From Pseudonocardia sp. EC080619-01 (GTDB lineage: Bacteria; Actinomycetota; Actinomycetes; Mycobacteriales; Pseudonocardiaceae): 64,000 bases of DNA. The stretch spans positions 310,001 through 374,000 of the forward strand of contig NZ_CP012185.1 in NCBI RefSeq assembly GCF_001420995.1, read 5' to 3'. Below the pieces are notes generated by a model. It had not been told where the DNA came from. It was given only the letters and a program-made list of their open reading frames with translations, and searched no databases. The position numbers were made by a program, and so were the translations under genes. This document shows positions 1 to 8,500 of this stretch, piece by piece (the first letter of the stretch is position 1; each line of letters starts with the position of its first letter).

Positions 1-129
1 GCTGGCCGCGTCGGCACCGCCGGCCAGCACCATGCGCTGTTCGCGTTGCGGATCGCCCAAGGATGGGGCGACTCGGTGGCCATCGACCTCGTCGACGCCG
101 CCGCGGTCTGGCGCAGGGTCCCGTCCTGA
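1..129 (+). CDS. C-terminal end of an unidentified protein (partial)
   Basis: The window opens inside a reading frame that runs from base 1 to a TGA at 127-129, giving 42 residues ending in DAAAVWRRVPS. Codon use is strongly GC3-biased, as in the real genes nearby, which favours this frame over the overlapping ones. No motif identifies the protein. The gene start lies before the window, so function cannot be assigned. Confidence 0.5.
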   Translation, partial: AGRVGTAGQHHALFALRIAQGWGDSVAIDLVDAAAVWRRVPS

Positions 130-467
130 ACCAGGCCTCTCGGGCGGCTCACCGATCACAGGAGATCGAGCAGCTCGCCCGGATCGCAGCGGGCGCCGCC
201 AGCTGCTCGGCTACGCCTGCCTGGACCCCGATGACCGGTGGCGGATACGCCAGGTAGCGCTCTACCCCGCCCGCCAAGCAACCTGGACCGGCCCGTCCCC
301 GAGCCAGAAACAGTGCTGGTCGGCGCCCCCGGACATAGTCGAACAGGGCAGGGAGGCGTTCCGCCGCCTCGCCCACCGGACTGCGATCGCCGAGTGCGCC
401 GCCCTGCCGCCGTCACCGTGATCAACCGGCCACTGCGCTGCAGGATCGGGAGCGGTGCGCGGCTGGG
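130..467. other. Stretch without a firm gene
   Basis: No gene with a convincing start was found. A plus-strand frame ending with TGA at 419-421 reads GYACLDPDDRWRIRQVALYP and has host-like codon bias. It has no ribosome-binding site or clear start, so it may be the tail of a decayed small gene. Confidence 0.3.
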
Positions 468-835
468 CTTCGGGTGCTCGGTCGGTGCGACTGGACCGCC
501 CGAAGGTCAGCACACCCCGGGGTGGGCTACGCGCCGATAACCCGCCGCCGACCCGCCCGGGTGAATGCCGCCGCTGATCCGCAGACTTCGGCGCGGTGCC
601 GGCGTGTCCGTGCCCGACTCGAGCGGGCGTGTCGATGGAACGGTTGTCCTCGCTCGCGTCCGGTGCCGGTCGGATCGGGTGTGCGGCCGGTTCCGCGGGA
701 CGGGGTGGGTCGTGGTCGCGGCGGCGGGCTCACACCGGTCGGGTCAGCACCGGGTTCCCGCCGGCCCTGCGGGCCCCACCCCGGGCCGTGCTGAGGCTGC
801 GCCGCGTTCCAGCCGCACCGACCGAGCACCCGGAG
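468..835 (+). repeat. Long inverted-repeat leader element, copy 1
   Basis: The left arm (about 468-574) and the reverse complement of the right arm (about 720-835) match over roughly 100 bases with small gaps. The outermost shared block is CGGGTGCTCGGTCGGTGCG. The right arm contains the GGAGG at 831-835, which is the ribosome-binding site of the gene at 845. As RNA the segment could fold into one long hairpin that sequesters this site. A second, diverged copy at 3271-3634 has the same layout in front of another small gene. The function is not known to me; it could be a regulatory RNA leader, a palindromic mobile element or a cruciform site. Confidence 0.7.
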
Positions 836-844
836 GTCTTCGAG

Positions 845-1090
845 ATGACCGAGAAGTTCCGCATCGAGAACGGGCTGTTGCTCAGTGACGACCAGACGAT
901 CGTCCGGTTCACCGACGGGTGCACCGACGAGCACAGCCTCATCCCCGGCGCGCACGAGGCCGGGGAGGTCGTGCCGTGCCCGGACTGCACCAGCGAGCAC
1001 CGCATCGCCGGCGCCCTGGTGATCCCGACCGCGCACAACATCACCATCACCCAGGCCGAGCCCGCCCCGGCCGCTGAGCCCGACGCCTGA
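845..1090 (+). CDS. Small acidic protein, 81 residues, unknown function
   Basis: The protein starts MTEKFRIENGLLLSDDQTIV and ends in an Ala/Pro/Glu-rich tail. A CPDC motif sits mid-protein after EVVP, followed by TSEHRIAG; this could be half of a zinc site but is not enough to name a fold. The ATG at 845 follows GGAGGTCTTCGAG, a good ribosome-binding site that lies inside the right arm of the long inverted repeat. The next gene begins 55 bases downstream, so this looks like the first gene of a short operon of orphan plasmid proteins (845-1973). I do not recognise a family. Confidence 0.65.
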   Translation: MTEKFRIENGLLLSDDQTIVRFTDGCTDEHSLIPGAHEAGEVVPCPDCTSEHRIAGALVIPTAHNITITQAEPAPAAEPDA

Positions 1091-1145
1091 CCAGCTACGA
1101 GGTCGCCGAGCTCACCGCCGCCCACGACGAGCAGGAGCTACAGCG

Positions 1146-1436
1146 ATGCCAGAGAACCACGACCCGTGGCAACGCCCCGTCGAGCACCACGGGACCGCGT
1201 TCGCCGACCCGCCAGCAGCCGCCTCACACGATCACTTCACGGCATTCGCCCAGGGCGCGCTGGCGTGGAGCGACACCTACCGGATCGAGTACGCCGACGA
1301 ACCCGATACCGGTGAGCCCACCGTCGACATGGACGGCTGGGAGCCCTCCGACGCCGAGCTCGCCGCCGAGTGGGCCATCACCGAAGACGACCGTCGGGTC
1401 GACGCCACCGAACCGGACGACGATCCCGAAGCCTGA
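1146..1436 (+). CDS. Small acidic protein, 96 residues, unknown function
   Basis: The protein is hydrophilic and very acidic, with runs such as YADEPDTGEPTVDMDGWEPS and the ending EPDDDPEA. There is no signal peptide, membrane segment or recognisable domain. The ATG is preceded by CAGGAGCTACAGCG, a good ribosome-binding site. Host-like codon bias and tight spacing to its neighbours support a real gene. Similar Asp/Glu-rich small proteins are common on actinobacterial plasmids, and some phage versions mimic DNA, but nothing here shows that role. Confidence 0.65.
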   Translation: MPENHDPWQRPVEHHGTAFADPPAAASHDHFTAFAQGALAWSDTYRIEYADEPDTGEPTVDMDGWEPSDAELAAEWAITEDDRRVDATEPDDDPEA

Positions 1437-1484
1437 CCACCCCTCACCGACCGGGCGCAACCACGAACAACCAGGAGGCACCTC

Positions 1485-1973
1485 ATGCTCGACATCACGG
1501 AGTGGCGCGACCGCCACCAGAAGTCGATCGACGCCCGCCTGCGCGAACTCGGGATCGCCGGGTCGGAGGAGAGCCGTCCCGGGGCGGGCTACTACTACGG
1601 CGACATCATGCCCGGCGAGTGGTACGACGAGAACGCCGTACGTGACCTCGGGCTGATGCCCGACGGATCCTTCCGCGCCCCGGCCGTCGGGCTCGCGGCG
1701 GCCTCGCTCGACGACGCCCGCCACGACCTGATGGCCGCCCGCGACAACCGCGACCACCACGGCGACCGGTCACTGCCGGCATTGAACGCGGTCTGTCACG
1801 CCAACGTGGCCGTGCACCGCGCCGAGCAGGCCCTCGCCGAGGCCGAGCAACGCGAGGCCGCCGGCGAGCTGTGCTCCGGCAGGGATCCCCGCCGTCGGAT
1901 GGCCGACGACGAGCTGCTCCTGCACACCAGTCTGGGCCTGCGCGAGCCGGCCGAGCACGAGCCCGACCTCTGA
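1485..1973 (+). CDS. Unknown 162-residue helical protein
   Basis: A strong ribosome-binding site (CCAGGAGGCACCTC) precedes the ATG. The N-terminal part includes RPGAGYYYGDIMPGEWYDEN, and the second half is Ala/Glu-rich and probably helical (VAVHRAEQALAEAEQREAAG). The tail is charged. It is soluble by composition and I recognise no known family. It is the last gene of the small operon that starts at 845; a strong hairpin 22 bases after its stop probably ends the transcript. Confidence 0.7.
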   Translation: MLDITEWRDRHQKSIDARLRELGIAGSEESRPGAGYYYGDIMPGEWYDENAVRDLGLMPDGSFRAPAVGLAAASLDDARHDLMAARDNRDHHGDRSLPALNAVCHANVAVHRAEQALAEAEQREAAGELCSGRDPRRRMADDELLLHTSLGLREPAEHEPDL

Positions 1974-1994
1974 TCAAGCCCAGCGGCCACACCC

Positions 1995-2033
1995 GGTGTG
2001 CCCCGGCGGTGAGACATCACCCCGGGGCACACC
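1995..2033 (+). terminator. Strong stem-loop between operons
   Basis: GGTGTGCCCCGG pairs perfectly with CCGGGGCACACC, and an inner GGTGA/TCACC pair extends the stem, leaving a very short loop. There is no T-tract afterwards, which is common for actinobacterial terminators. It lies between the stop at 1973 and the dprA-like start at 2072. Confidence 0.65.
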
Positions 2034-2071
2034 CCTTTCCTCCGTTCCTGCTGCCCCACGAGGTGCCCCGG

Positions 2072-3032
2072 ATGCTCACCCACACCGCCCCCTGCCCGAT
2101 CCCCGCCCCGACACCCGGTCGGGACCCACTGGCCGACGTGCGCGCCGCGCGCGCGTTCCTGCTGCGGCTGACCGACCGGTCCTGCCCGGAGCTGGAACAG
2201 CTCATCGTCTCGGCAGGGCCCCGCGCCGTGGCCGAGCAGCTCCGCGACGGCGAAATCCCCGACCCCCTCAGCGGGCACCTGACCCCGGAGCGGGTGCGGA
2301 CCGCCGCGGCCCGGGCCGCCGGCGACGGCGAGGCCGCCACCCGATACGGGGCACGACTTCTGATCCCCGAAGACCCCCAGTGGCCCACCACCTCGTCGCT
2401 GGGCGGCACGGTCGGGCTGTGGGTCCGCGGGCGCCGCCGACCTGGAGATCCTGTCCGCGCCGTCGGTGACCCTGACCGGGGCCCGCGCCGCCACCGGCTA
2501 CGGCACCCACGTGGCCTCCGACTTCGCCGCCGAGCTCGCCACCGCCGGGCACACGGTCATCTCCGGGGCCGGGTTCGGGATCGACGCTGCCGCACACCGC
2601 GGCGCCCTGGCCGCACACGCCCCGACCGTGGCCGTGCTGAACTGCGGCATCGACCGGAGCTACCCGACCGCGCACGAGAACCTCCTCGCACGGATCGCCC
2701 AGAGCGGGCTGCTCGTCTCCACGCAGCCACCCGGTACGACCCCCAGCCGTCTCCGGGTACTCGGCCGTGCGCGGGTGCTCGCCGCGCTCGGACACGCGAC
2801 CGTGGTCGTCGAGGCCGCGGCCCGCTCCGGGACGCTGCAGGTCGCCGCCGCCGCACGGGAGCTCGGCCGCCCGGTCATGGCCGTGCCCGGCCCGGTCACC
2901 TCAGTGTGCTCGGCCGGGACCCACCAGCTGATCCGACAGCGAGCCACGCTGGTCACCAGCGGAGCCGACGTGCTCGCCGCGCTCGCCGAACACGGGCGCC
3001 TCGCCGCCACGAGCGCCGCGGCCTGGCCCTGA
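2072..3032 (+). pseudogene. dprA: DprA/Smf-like DNA-processing protein, broken by a frameshift
   Basis: Two frames together encode a DprA-like protein. The first (2072 to about 2431) gives the N-terminal helical part and ends in GLWVRG. The second (about 2433-3032) continues AADLEILSAPSVTLTG and then the DprA Rossmann core: GARAATGYGTHVA, SGAGFGIDAAAHRGAL, and VVVEAAARSGTLQVAAAARE followed by PVMAVPGPVTS. A single extra C at about 2432 separates the halves, so the gene is either inactive or carries a sequencing error. DprA binds single-stranded DNA and loads RecA; plasmid copies may act on incoming strands during transfer. The start is the ATG after CCCCGG; the ribosome-binding site is weak. 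Confidence 0.75.
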
Positions 3033-3049
3033 TCCGCGAAACCGTGAAG

Positions 3050-3241
3050 GCAGGAGCCATGGTGCCGGTGCGCAGCAGGGCGTCACCAGCTCGGTGCCGG
3101 TCATGAATGCGAGGTCACCAGGCCGGTGCCGGTAGGCAGTGCCCGGTCACCTGCCCGGCGCCGGCGGGTAGGGCCTGGTCACCTGCCTGGTGCCAGTGGG
3201 CAGGGCCCGGTCACCCGCTCGGTGCCGGCGGGCACCGTCGG
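3050..3241 (+). repeat. 32-bp tandem repeat array (iteron-like)
   Basis: Five head-to-tail copies begin at 3082, 3114, 3146, 3178 and 3210, exactly 32 bases apart. A more degenerate copy lies at 3050. All five clear copies start GTCACC and share a GGTGCCGG-like core and, mostly, a GGCAGGGCCC-like tail. The period is not a multiple of three and no frame fits, so it is a DNA-level repeat. Arrays of this kind serve as plasmid replication iterons or partition sites, but no Rep gene is recognised next to it. Confidence 0.75.
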
Positions 3242-3270
3242 TGGTCGGCGGTGCCGGGAGCGGTGCGGGG

Positions 3271-3634
3271 GTGGCCTCCGGTGCTCGGCACGGCTGGATC
3301 GCCCGAAGGTCAGCACACCCGCGCCGGGGCAAGCACCGATGAGCCGCCGCTGGCCCGTGCGGGTGAGACCGCCCCATAGCCATCGCCCGAGATGCAGGTC
3401 GGCTGCGCTGCAGTGCGGCCGAGGCAGCGGGCTCGACCGGCCGGATGGTCACCGTTGCTGGTCCCCGGCCACCGGTCTCGGCCCCCGACCCGGGGTGCCG
3501 GTCCAGGATGCCCGGGCCGGCCGGCGGTGTCACCCGCACGGGCCAGCGGCGGCTCCCCGCCGTCCCTTCGGGACCCCGGCACGGCCGTGCTGAGGCTGCG
3601 CCGCGTTCCAGCCGCACCGACCACCGGAGGCCAC
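3271..3634 (+). repeat. Long inverted-repeat leader element, copy 2
   Basis: The left arm starts GTGGCCTCCGGTG and the right arm ends CACCGGAGGCCAC, immediately before AG and the ATG at 3637. The arms match over about 100 bases with small gaps. An almost perfect 33-base block at 3341-3373 pairs with 3521-3553, with 32 matches. A ~147-base loop separates the arms. The ribosome-binding GGAGG at 3626-3630 is inside the terminal pairing. Where copy 2 differs from copy 1, both of its arms mostly change together, which suggests selection or conversion that keeps the hairpin. Confidence 0.75.
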
Positions 3635-3636
3635 AG

Positions 3637-3789
3637 ATGAGCGCGCCCACCTACGACATCGTCGACGGCTACACCGAGCGCGACGCCCTGATCGTCGACG
3701 AGTTCCTCAGCGACGACTGGGAGAACACCGGCCCGGCCCCGGTCGCCGAGTGGGAGATCGACCTGGGCGACGAGGAGCCGCCCTTCTGA
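3637..3789 (+). CDS. Small acidic protein, 50 residues
   Basis: The sequence begins MSAPTYDIVDGYTERDALIV and is strongly acidic through WEIDLGDEEPPF. The ATG lies 7 bases after GGAGG, which is the 3' tip of the long inverted repeat. No family is recognised. It resembles the product of the gene behind copy 1 only in small size and acidity. A GC-rich hairpin follows the stop, so this is probably a single-gene transcript controlled by the structured leader. Confidence 0.6.
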   Translation: MSAPTYDIVDGYTERDALIVDEFLSDDWENTGPAPVAEWEIDLGDEEPPF

Positions 3790-3805
3790 GGCAGCCCTCC
3801 GGTCA

Positions 3806-3830
3806 CGGGCCCCGCCGCCGGCGGGGCCCG
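3806..3830 (+). terminator. GC hairpin after the 50-residue gene
   Basis: CGGGCCCCGCC and GGCGGGGCCCG form a perfect stem around a 3-base loop, 17 bases after the stop codon. No T-tract follows. Confidence 0.6.
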
Positions 3831-4018
3831 GCCACACGTGTCGCCGTGCCGATGCTCGCTGCCGGCATCCATCGATGCACCTGCCGGCATTCAAGGGTGG
3901 TCGGGCCGGGTACGGCGGCCGGCCGGTGACGTAGGGCCGCTCAAGGCCGCGGCCGGCCGAGAACCCTGTTGGACCCGCCTGGCGGCGGGGCGGCTGGGCC
4001 TGACGGCCCTAGAGCTGA

Positions 4019-4120
4019 GCACGGCCTCACTCAACCTCAAGGGCGCTCCGCTGGCGCTCCGCGTCGCCTGCGGCGACAGCCCTCCGGTCTGCCCTTGACC
4101 TCGAGCCTCGGAGGCCGTGC
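4019..4120. other. Imperfect ~100-bp hairpin region
   Basis: GCACGGCCTC at 4019 pairs with GAGGCCGTGC at 4111, and TCAAGGGC at 4037 pairs with GCCCTTGA at 4091. The interior is rich in short CGC/GCG palindromes. The rest of 3831-4220 has no convincing gene. It could be an origin-type structure or part of the leader of the gene at 4221. Confidence 0.45.
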
Positions 4121-4220
4121 AACCGCCGCGAAGCGGCAGCGGGGACGACGCCCGCTGCCCCTCACGGGCCGACAGGCCCACCCACCTCTGACCACCGGCC
4201 AGCACGGAGGCGCACTCGGC

Positions 4221-5039
4221 ATGGACACCACCACCGACGCGACGAGCACCGACACAGCCCAGCAACTCCGACAGGTGGCCGACCTCATCGCGGCGGGCGC
4301 GACCCGCGAGGCGCGACGCCGAACCGGCCGCATCGCCGACGCCGCCGACCCCGACACCCGCGCCCTACTGGCCGAGATCCTGACCGCCCTCGAGAACCCG
4401 CCGTCGGTCATGCTCGACGAGCTGCGGAAGCTGTGGAAATGCCACAACGCACTCGGGCGCGAACTCATCGAAGCATGCGCTCCACGACCGGAACGACGGG
4501 CCGAGGCAGCGACCCAGACCGCCCGCGCGGTACGCGCAACCCGCGCGGAGCGCCGCGACTACGAGCGCCGCAAACCCCGCGATCTGGTCACCCGCCAGGG
4601 CATCCCGCGCCAGCGCCGCAGCCAGCACACCACGGACCAGGACGCCGCCGCACGCCGCTACTTCGCCGGACGCGTCGACCCGACCGAGGACACCGACGAC
4701 CAGACCGACTACGAACAGCTCGACTACGACCGCGCGGCCGTGCCCCCGATGCGTGGCCTGCCCTGCGTGGCCTGCGGGGTGGAACGCCCGACGCGCGACC
4801 AGCAGCGCACCCGCGACGACGGGCTGTGCGAGGACTGCCGCGACAGCGGCACTTCGGGCGTCCCCATCCTGCCCGCCACCGCCACCCGCGCCGACGTCCT
4901 GGCCGCCCGGTGCGACTACATCGCCGCCACATCCCACACCACCGCCGAACGCAACGCCCGGCTCAACCGCGACTGGCGCTGCCTCCGCACCGCAGACCGC
5001 TTCACCATCGCCGACTGGCACACCCGCCAGCCCAGCTAG
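4221..5039 (+). CDS. Plasmid-type protein with a C-terminal zinc ribbon
   Basis: The 272-residue protein has an N-terminal helical segment (LRQVADLIAAGATREARRRT), a charged middle rich in Arg, and an acidic stretch EDTDDQTDYEQLDYD. A four-cysteine ribbon follows (PCVACGVE and CEDCRDSG, about residues 180-215). The C-terminus is helical with TIADWHTRQPS. The ribbon suggests nucleic-acid binding. The ATG at 4221 follows GGAGG with slightly long spacing. A strong terminator lies 16 bases after the stop. It is a probable DNA-binding accessory protein upstream of the relaxase; its exact role is unknown. Confidence 0.65.
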   Translation: MDTTTDATSTDTAQQLRQVADLIAAGATREARRRTGRIADAADPDTRALLAEILTALENPPSVMLDELRKLWKCHNALGRELIEACAPRPERRAEAATQTARAVRATRAERRDYERRKPRDLVTRQGIPRQRRSQHTTDQDAAARRYFAGRVDPTEDTDDQTDYEQLDYDRAAVPPMRGLPCVACGVERPTRDQQRTRDDGLCEDCRDSGTSGVPILPATATRADVLAARCDYIAATSHTTAERNARLNRDWRCLRTADRFTIADWHTRQPS

Positions 5040-5054
5040 ACACCCACCAACCCA

Positions 5055-5083
5055 GAGGCGCCCCGCCATCAGCGGGGCGCCTC
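5055..5083 (+). terminator. Rho-independent-type terminator
   Basis: A perfect 12-bp stem, GAGGCGCCCCGC with GCGGGGCGCCTC, encloses the loop CATCA and is followed by TT. It lies just after the stop at 5039 and separates that gene from the relaxase leader. Confidence 0.8.
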
Positions 5084-5514
5084 TTCCACGTTCACCGGTC
5101 CAACCCGGAACCGGTGCCGAGCACCACCCAGCCATCAGGGGCGACGACCGCGACCCCTCGGCGAATGCCGAGGGCCACCGGCCCGTGACCTGTGAGCGGC
5201 GTCCGGAGGTCACCACGTGATGACTTCACTCCAGAGCGAACGGTCGATACGCGCTACCCCTGCCCGTCGCCATTGTGGCGCCGACAATTTCCTCATCCAC
5301 AGAACCGCCGGACACCCATTCCAGCCCTTTTATGGCCGTATCCCGCCCTATCCTGCGACCGTCACGTCCTCGCCGCAGTCCGCTCTTTCCGACCGTCCTC
5401 CACCATTCGTCGACAACGGCGATGCACGCCCCGTGACCTGTCGCCCTCAGTCGAAGTCGCCACAGACCTATGCATCAATTGATGATTTCTGGCGGAACGT
5501 TTACGCTCGGCCTC
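5084..5514. other. Relaxase upstream region, candidate oriT
   Basis: There is no gene here, and base composition is noticeably less GC-rich than around it. It contains a small hairpin, CGCCA-TTG-TGGCG (5268-5280), and patches such as GACAATTTCC and CCCTTTTATGG. MobF relaxases usually nick next to their own gene, so this is the most likely oriT and relaxase promoter region. No nic site could be matched by eye. Confidence 0.4.
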
Positions 5515-8500
5515 GTGCTGCGGATCAACACCGTCGGAGCCGGAGCGGTCGAGTATCTGCTTCGCGGTTCGGGGTGCACCGCTCACCGGGGTGACGACGC
5601 GAGCCTCGACCGATCAATCGACGCTGACGTGGAGGCGGACGGCTCCGAGTACTTCGCCTCGGCTGTGAGCCGCGGCGAACCGGAAGGTCGCTGGTTCGGA
5701 TCAGGCCTGGAGGCTCTGGGCCTGCCCGTCGACTCCGGTGAGGTCGTCCGCCCCGACGACGTCCGTGCCGTGTTCGGGCAGCTGCGTCGTCCGGAGTCCA
5801 CGGAGGAGGACCCGGTCTACCTGGGCAGCAAGCCACGCAAGTACCGGTCACCGGAGGAGCGCGCACAGCGGGCGATCGAACGCGAGCCCGGTGCACCGTC
5901 CGAGGAACGAGTCGAAGAGATCCGTCGCGCGGCCGAGTCCGACACCAGACGCAGTGTCGCCTACTACGACTGGACGTTCAGTGCGCCGAAATCCGTGAGC
6001 GTCTACTACACGGCGCTGCTCGCGGCCGGAGCCTCGGACGAGGCCACGGGCGTGCGCCGAGCACACGACGAAGCCGTCGAGACCGCAGTGCGCTTCGCCG
6101 ACGCGCGCGTGGCGGTCACGCGGACCGGGCGGCATTGCGGGCCGCGGTCACGGGCGGGGATGGGCACCTTCGAGCAGGGCCGGGGAACGACCTGGACGCT
6201 GTGGGGGCACTCGACCAACCGGGAGGACGAGCCGCAGCTGCACACCCATGCGGCGTTGCTGAACCGGACCGCGACCGCCGACGGTCGGATCACGGCCGTG
6301 GACGGGGCCTCGTTCCGCGGGATCAAGCAGGCTGTCGACGCGGTGTACCAGCAGGCGTTGGAGCAGCTGGTCACCGCCGCGACGGGGGTGGGGTGGCGGG
6401 ACCGCGCGGACGGGCACGCGCGCGAGATCGCCGGCATCGACCAGGGGTTGATGGACGCGGCATCGACCCGCACCGGGCAGGTCGACGCGCGCGTCGATGC
6501 GCTGGTCCGGGAGTTCCGGGCGCGTACGGGCAGGGCGCCGAGCGCGGCGGCGATGCACCGGATCGCACGGATGGCGGTGCTCGACACCCGGGGCCCGAAG
6601 TCCGCAGACGCTGGTCCGCAGGCCCTTCAGCGGTGGGTGCGCGCGCATTCGCGCGAGCTGCAGGCCTCACTGTCGGATGCGTCCGAGGCCGCGGTGGCGG
6701 GCAGACCGGCCACGAGCGGGCCAGGGGAGCAGGTCGACCGGGACGAGCTGCTGGCTGCGGCGATCGAGCGGGTCGCGGGACGGTACGCGGTTTGGGACAT
6801 CGGGAACCTGACACTGGCGATCAAGGCCGAGGTGGGGGACCGGTGGTCCGGGTTGGGCCTGGGGCAGGCGACGCCGGCGCACCGCGCGGCAGCACTCGAC
6901 GGGCTCGCTCGAGATGCGGGCCGCCGCTCCGATGTGGTGCGCGTGTCGATGACCGAACCGGTCGAGGTGCCTGACGGACTGCGCCGGGGCGGCGCTGTCG
7001 CTGCCACCGGCGACGGCGGGTATGTGCTGCGCGGTGCGCACCGTGAGCGCTACGCCTCGGCGGCGCACCTGGGGCGCGAGGAGACCGTCGTCGCCCGCGT
7101 CTGTGCTCCGCTGGAGGTGGGTCTGGCCGCCGGTCAGGCGGCGGCGGTTCGCGAGGAGCTGGCCGGGCGGGGGCTGAGCCACGACCAGGTCGAGGCGATC
7201 ACGACGATCCTGTCGTCGCGCATGGCTGGGGATGTGTTGGTCGGACCGGCGGGCGCCGGGAAATCCCGCACCGTGGGTGCGCTGGCCGACGTCTGGGAGC
7301 GGGAGGTCGGCGGACGGGTGTTGGGGTTGGCGACCTCCCAGGTGGCCGCGGAGAACCTGCGCGGCGACGGCATCCCCGCGATCAACACCACGGTCTTCGA
7401 GAAGCGGTTCACCCCCGACCACGACGGGCGGGTCCGCCAGAATCTGCGTCGCGGGGACCTGCTGGTCGTCGACGAGGCGGGGATGTCGTCGACCGCGGAC
7501 CTGCACCTGATCACGCGCCTGGCCGCCGCGGCGGGCGCGAAAGTCGTGCTCTCCGGGGACCACGAGCAGCTGTCCGCGGTCGAGGCCGGCGGACTGTTCG
7601 AGTACCTGACCCGCCACGCGCCGAGCGTGGCGGAGCTGGTGGTCGTGCACCGGTTCGAGGAGCCGTGGGAGCGGGCTGCGTCGCTGTTGGTGCGGTCCGG
7701 AGACACCGCGGCGGTGGCGGAGTACCTCACCCGCGGGCGGCTGCGCGCCGGGACCCTCGAACAGATGCAGCAGCAGGCCGGTGAGGCGTGGCTGGCCGAC
7801 ACCCTGGCCGGGAAGCAGTCGCTGCTGATCGTGGGCACCAACGAGCACGCGGTCGAGCTGTCAAAGACCTTGCGTCGCGAGCTCGTTCGTTTAGGCCGCG
7901 TGGACGACCGATCGCTGGGACGAATCCAGGGCGACCAGCTCGTGTCGTTCGGTGACCGGGTGCAGGCACGGCGCAACGACCGCCGGCTGCGGGTCGAGGC
8001 GGCGCTCCGGGCCGACGGCCGCTCTGGAACGGTCCAGCCGGTCACCAACCGCGAGGTCTACACGATCGTCGCGGCGCGCGCAGACGGGACGCTGCTGGGC
8101 CGCGACCGGCACGGCGCGATCGCGCACTTCCCGACCGACTACGCCGAGGAACACCTCACCCTCGCCTACGCGGTGACCGTGCACGCGTCACAGTCGTTGA
8201 CTGTCGACACCGGCCACTACCTCGCCGACGAGGGCACCAGTCGGGCGTCCGCCTACCCCGGCATCACCCGAGGACGGGAGTCCAACCACGTCTGGATGGT
8301 GTCGCAGCGCGACGCCGACGAACACCACCAACAAGCGCTGCGGGAGACCGCGCGCAGCCGGTTCTCCGAGGTCGTGGAGTACTCCGGCGGGGAGCTGTCA
8401 GCCCTGGCGACCCGCGAAGAGGGCGAGCACCAAGCACGGTCACTGGTCACCTTGGCAGGGGACTGGATCGACCTCGCCCAGGCCCGTCGACACCACAGTG

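Noticed and set aside
2432..2433. Programmed frameshift in dprA
   Set aside because: There is no slippery heptamer, internal stop cue or downstream structure visible at the shift, so mutation or sequencing error is simpler.
3050..3241. CRISPR array suggested by regularly spaced repeats
   Set aside because: The repeats are directly tandem at 32 bases with no variable spacers, and no cas gene is nearby.
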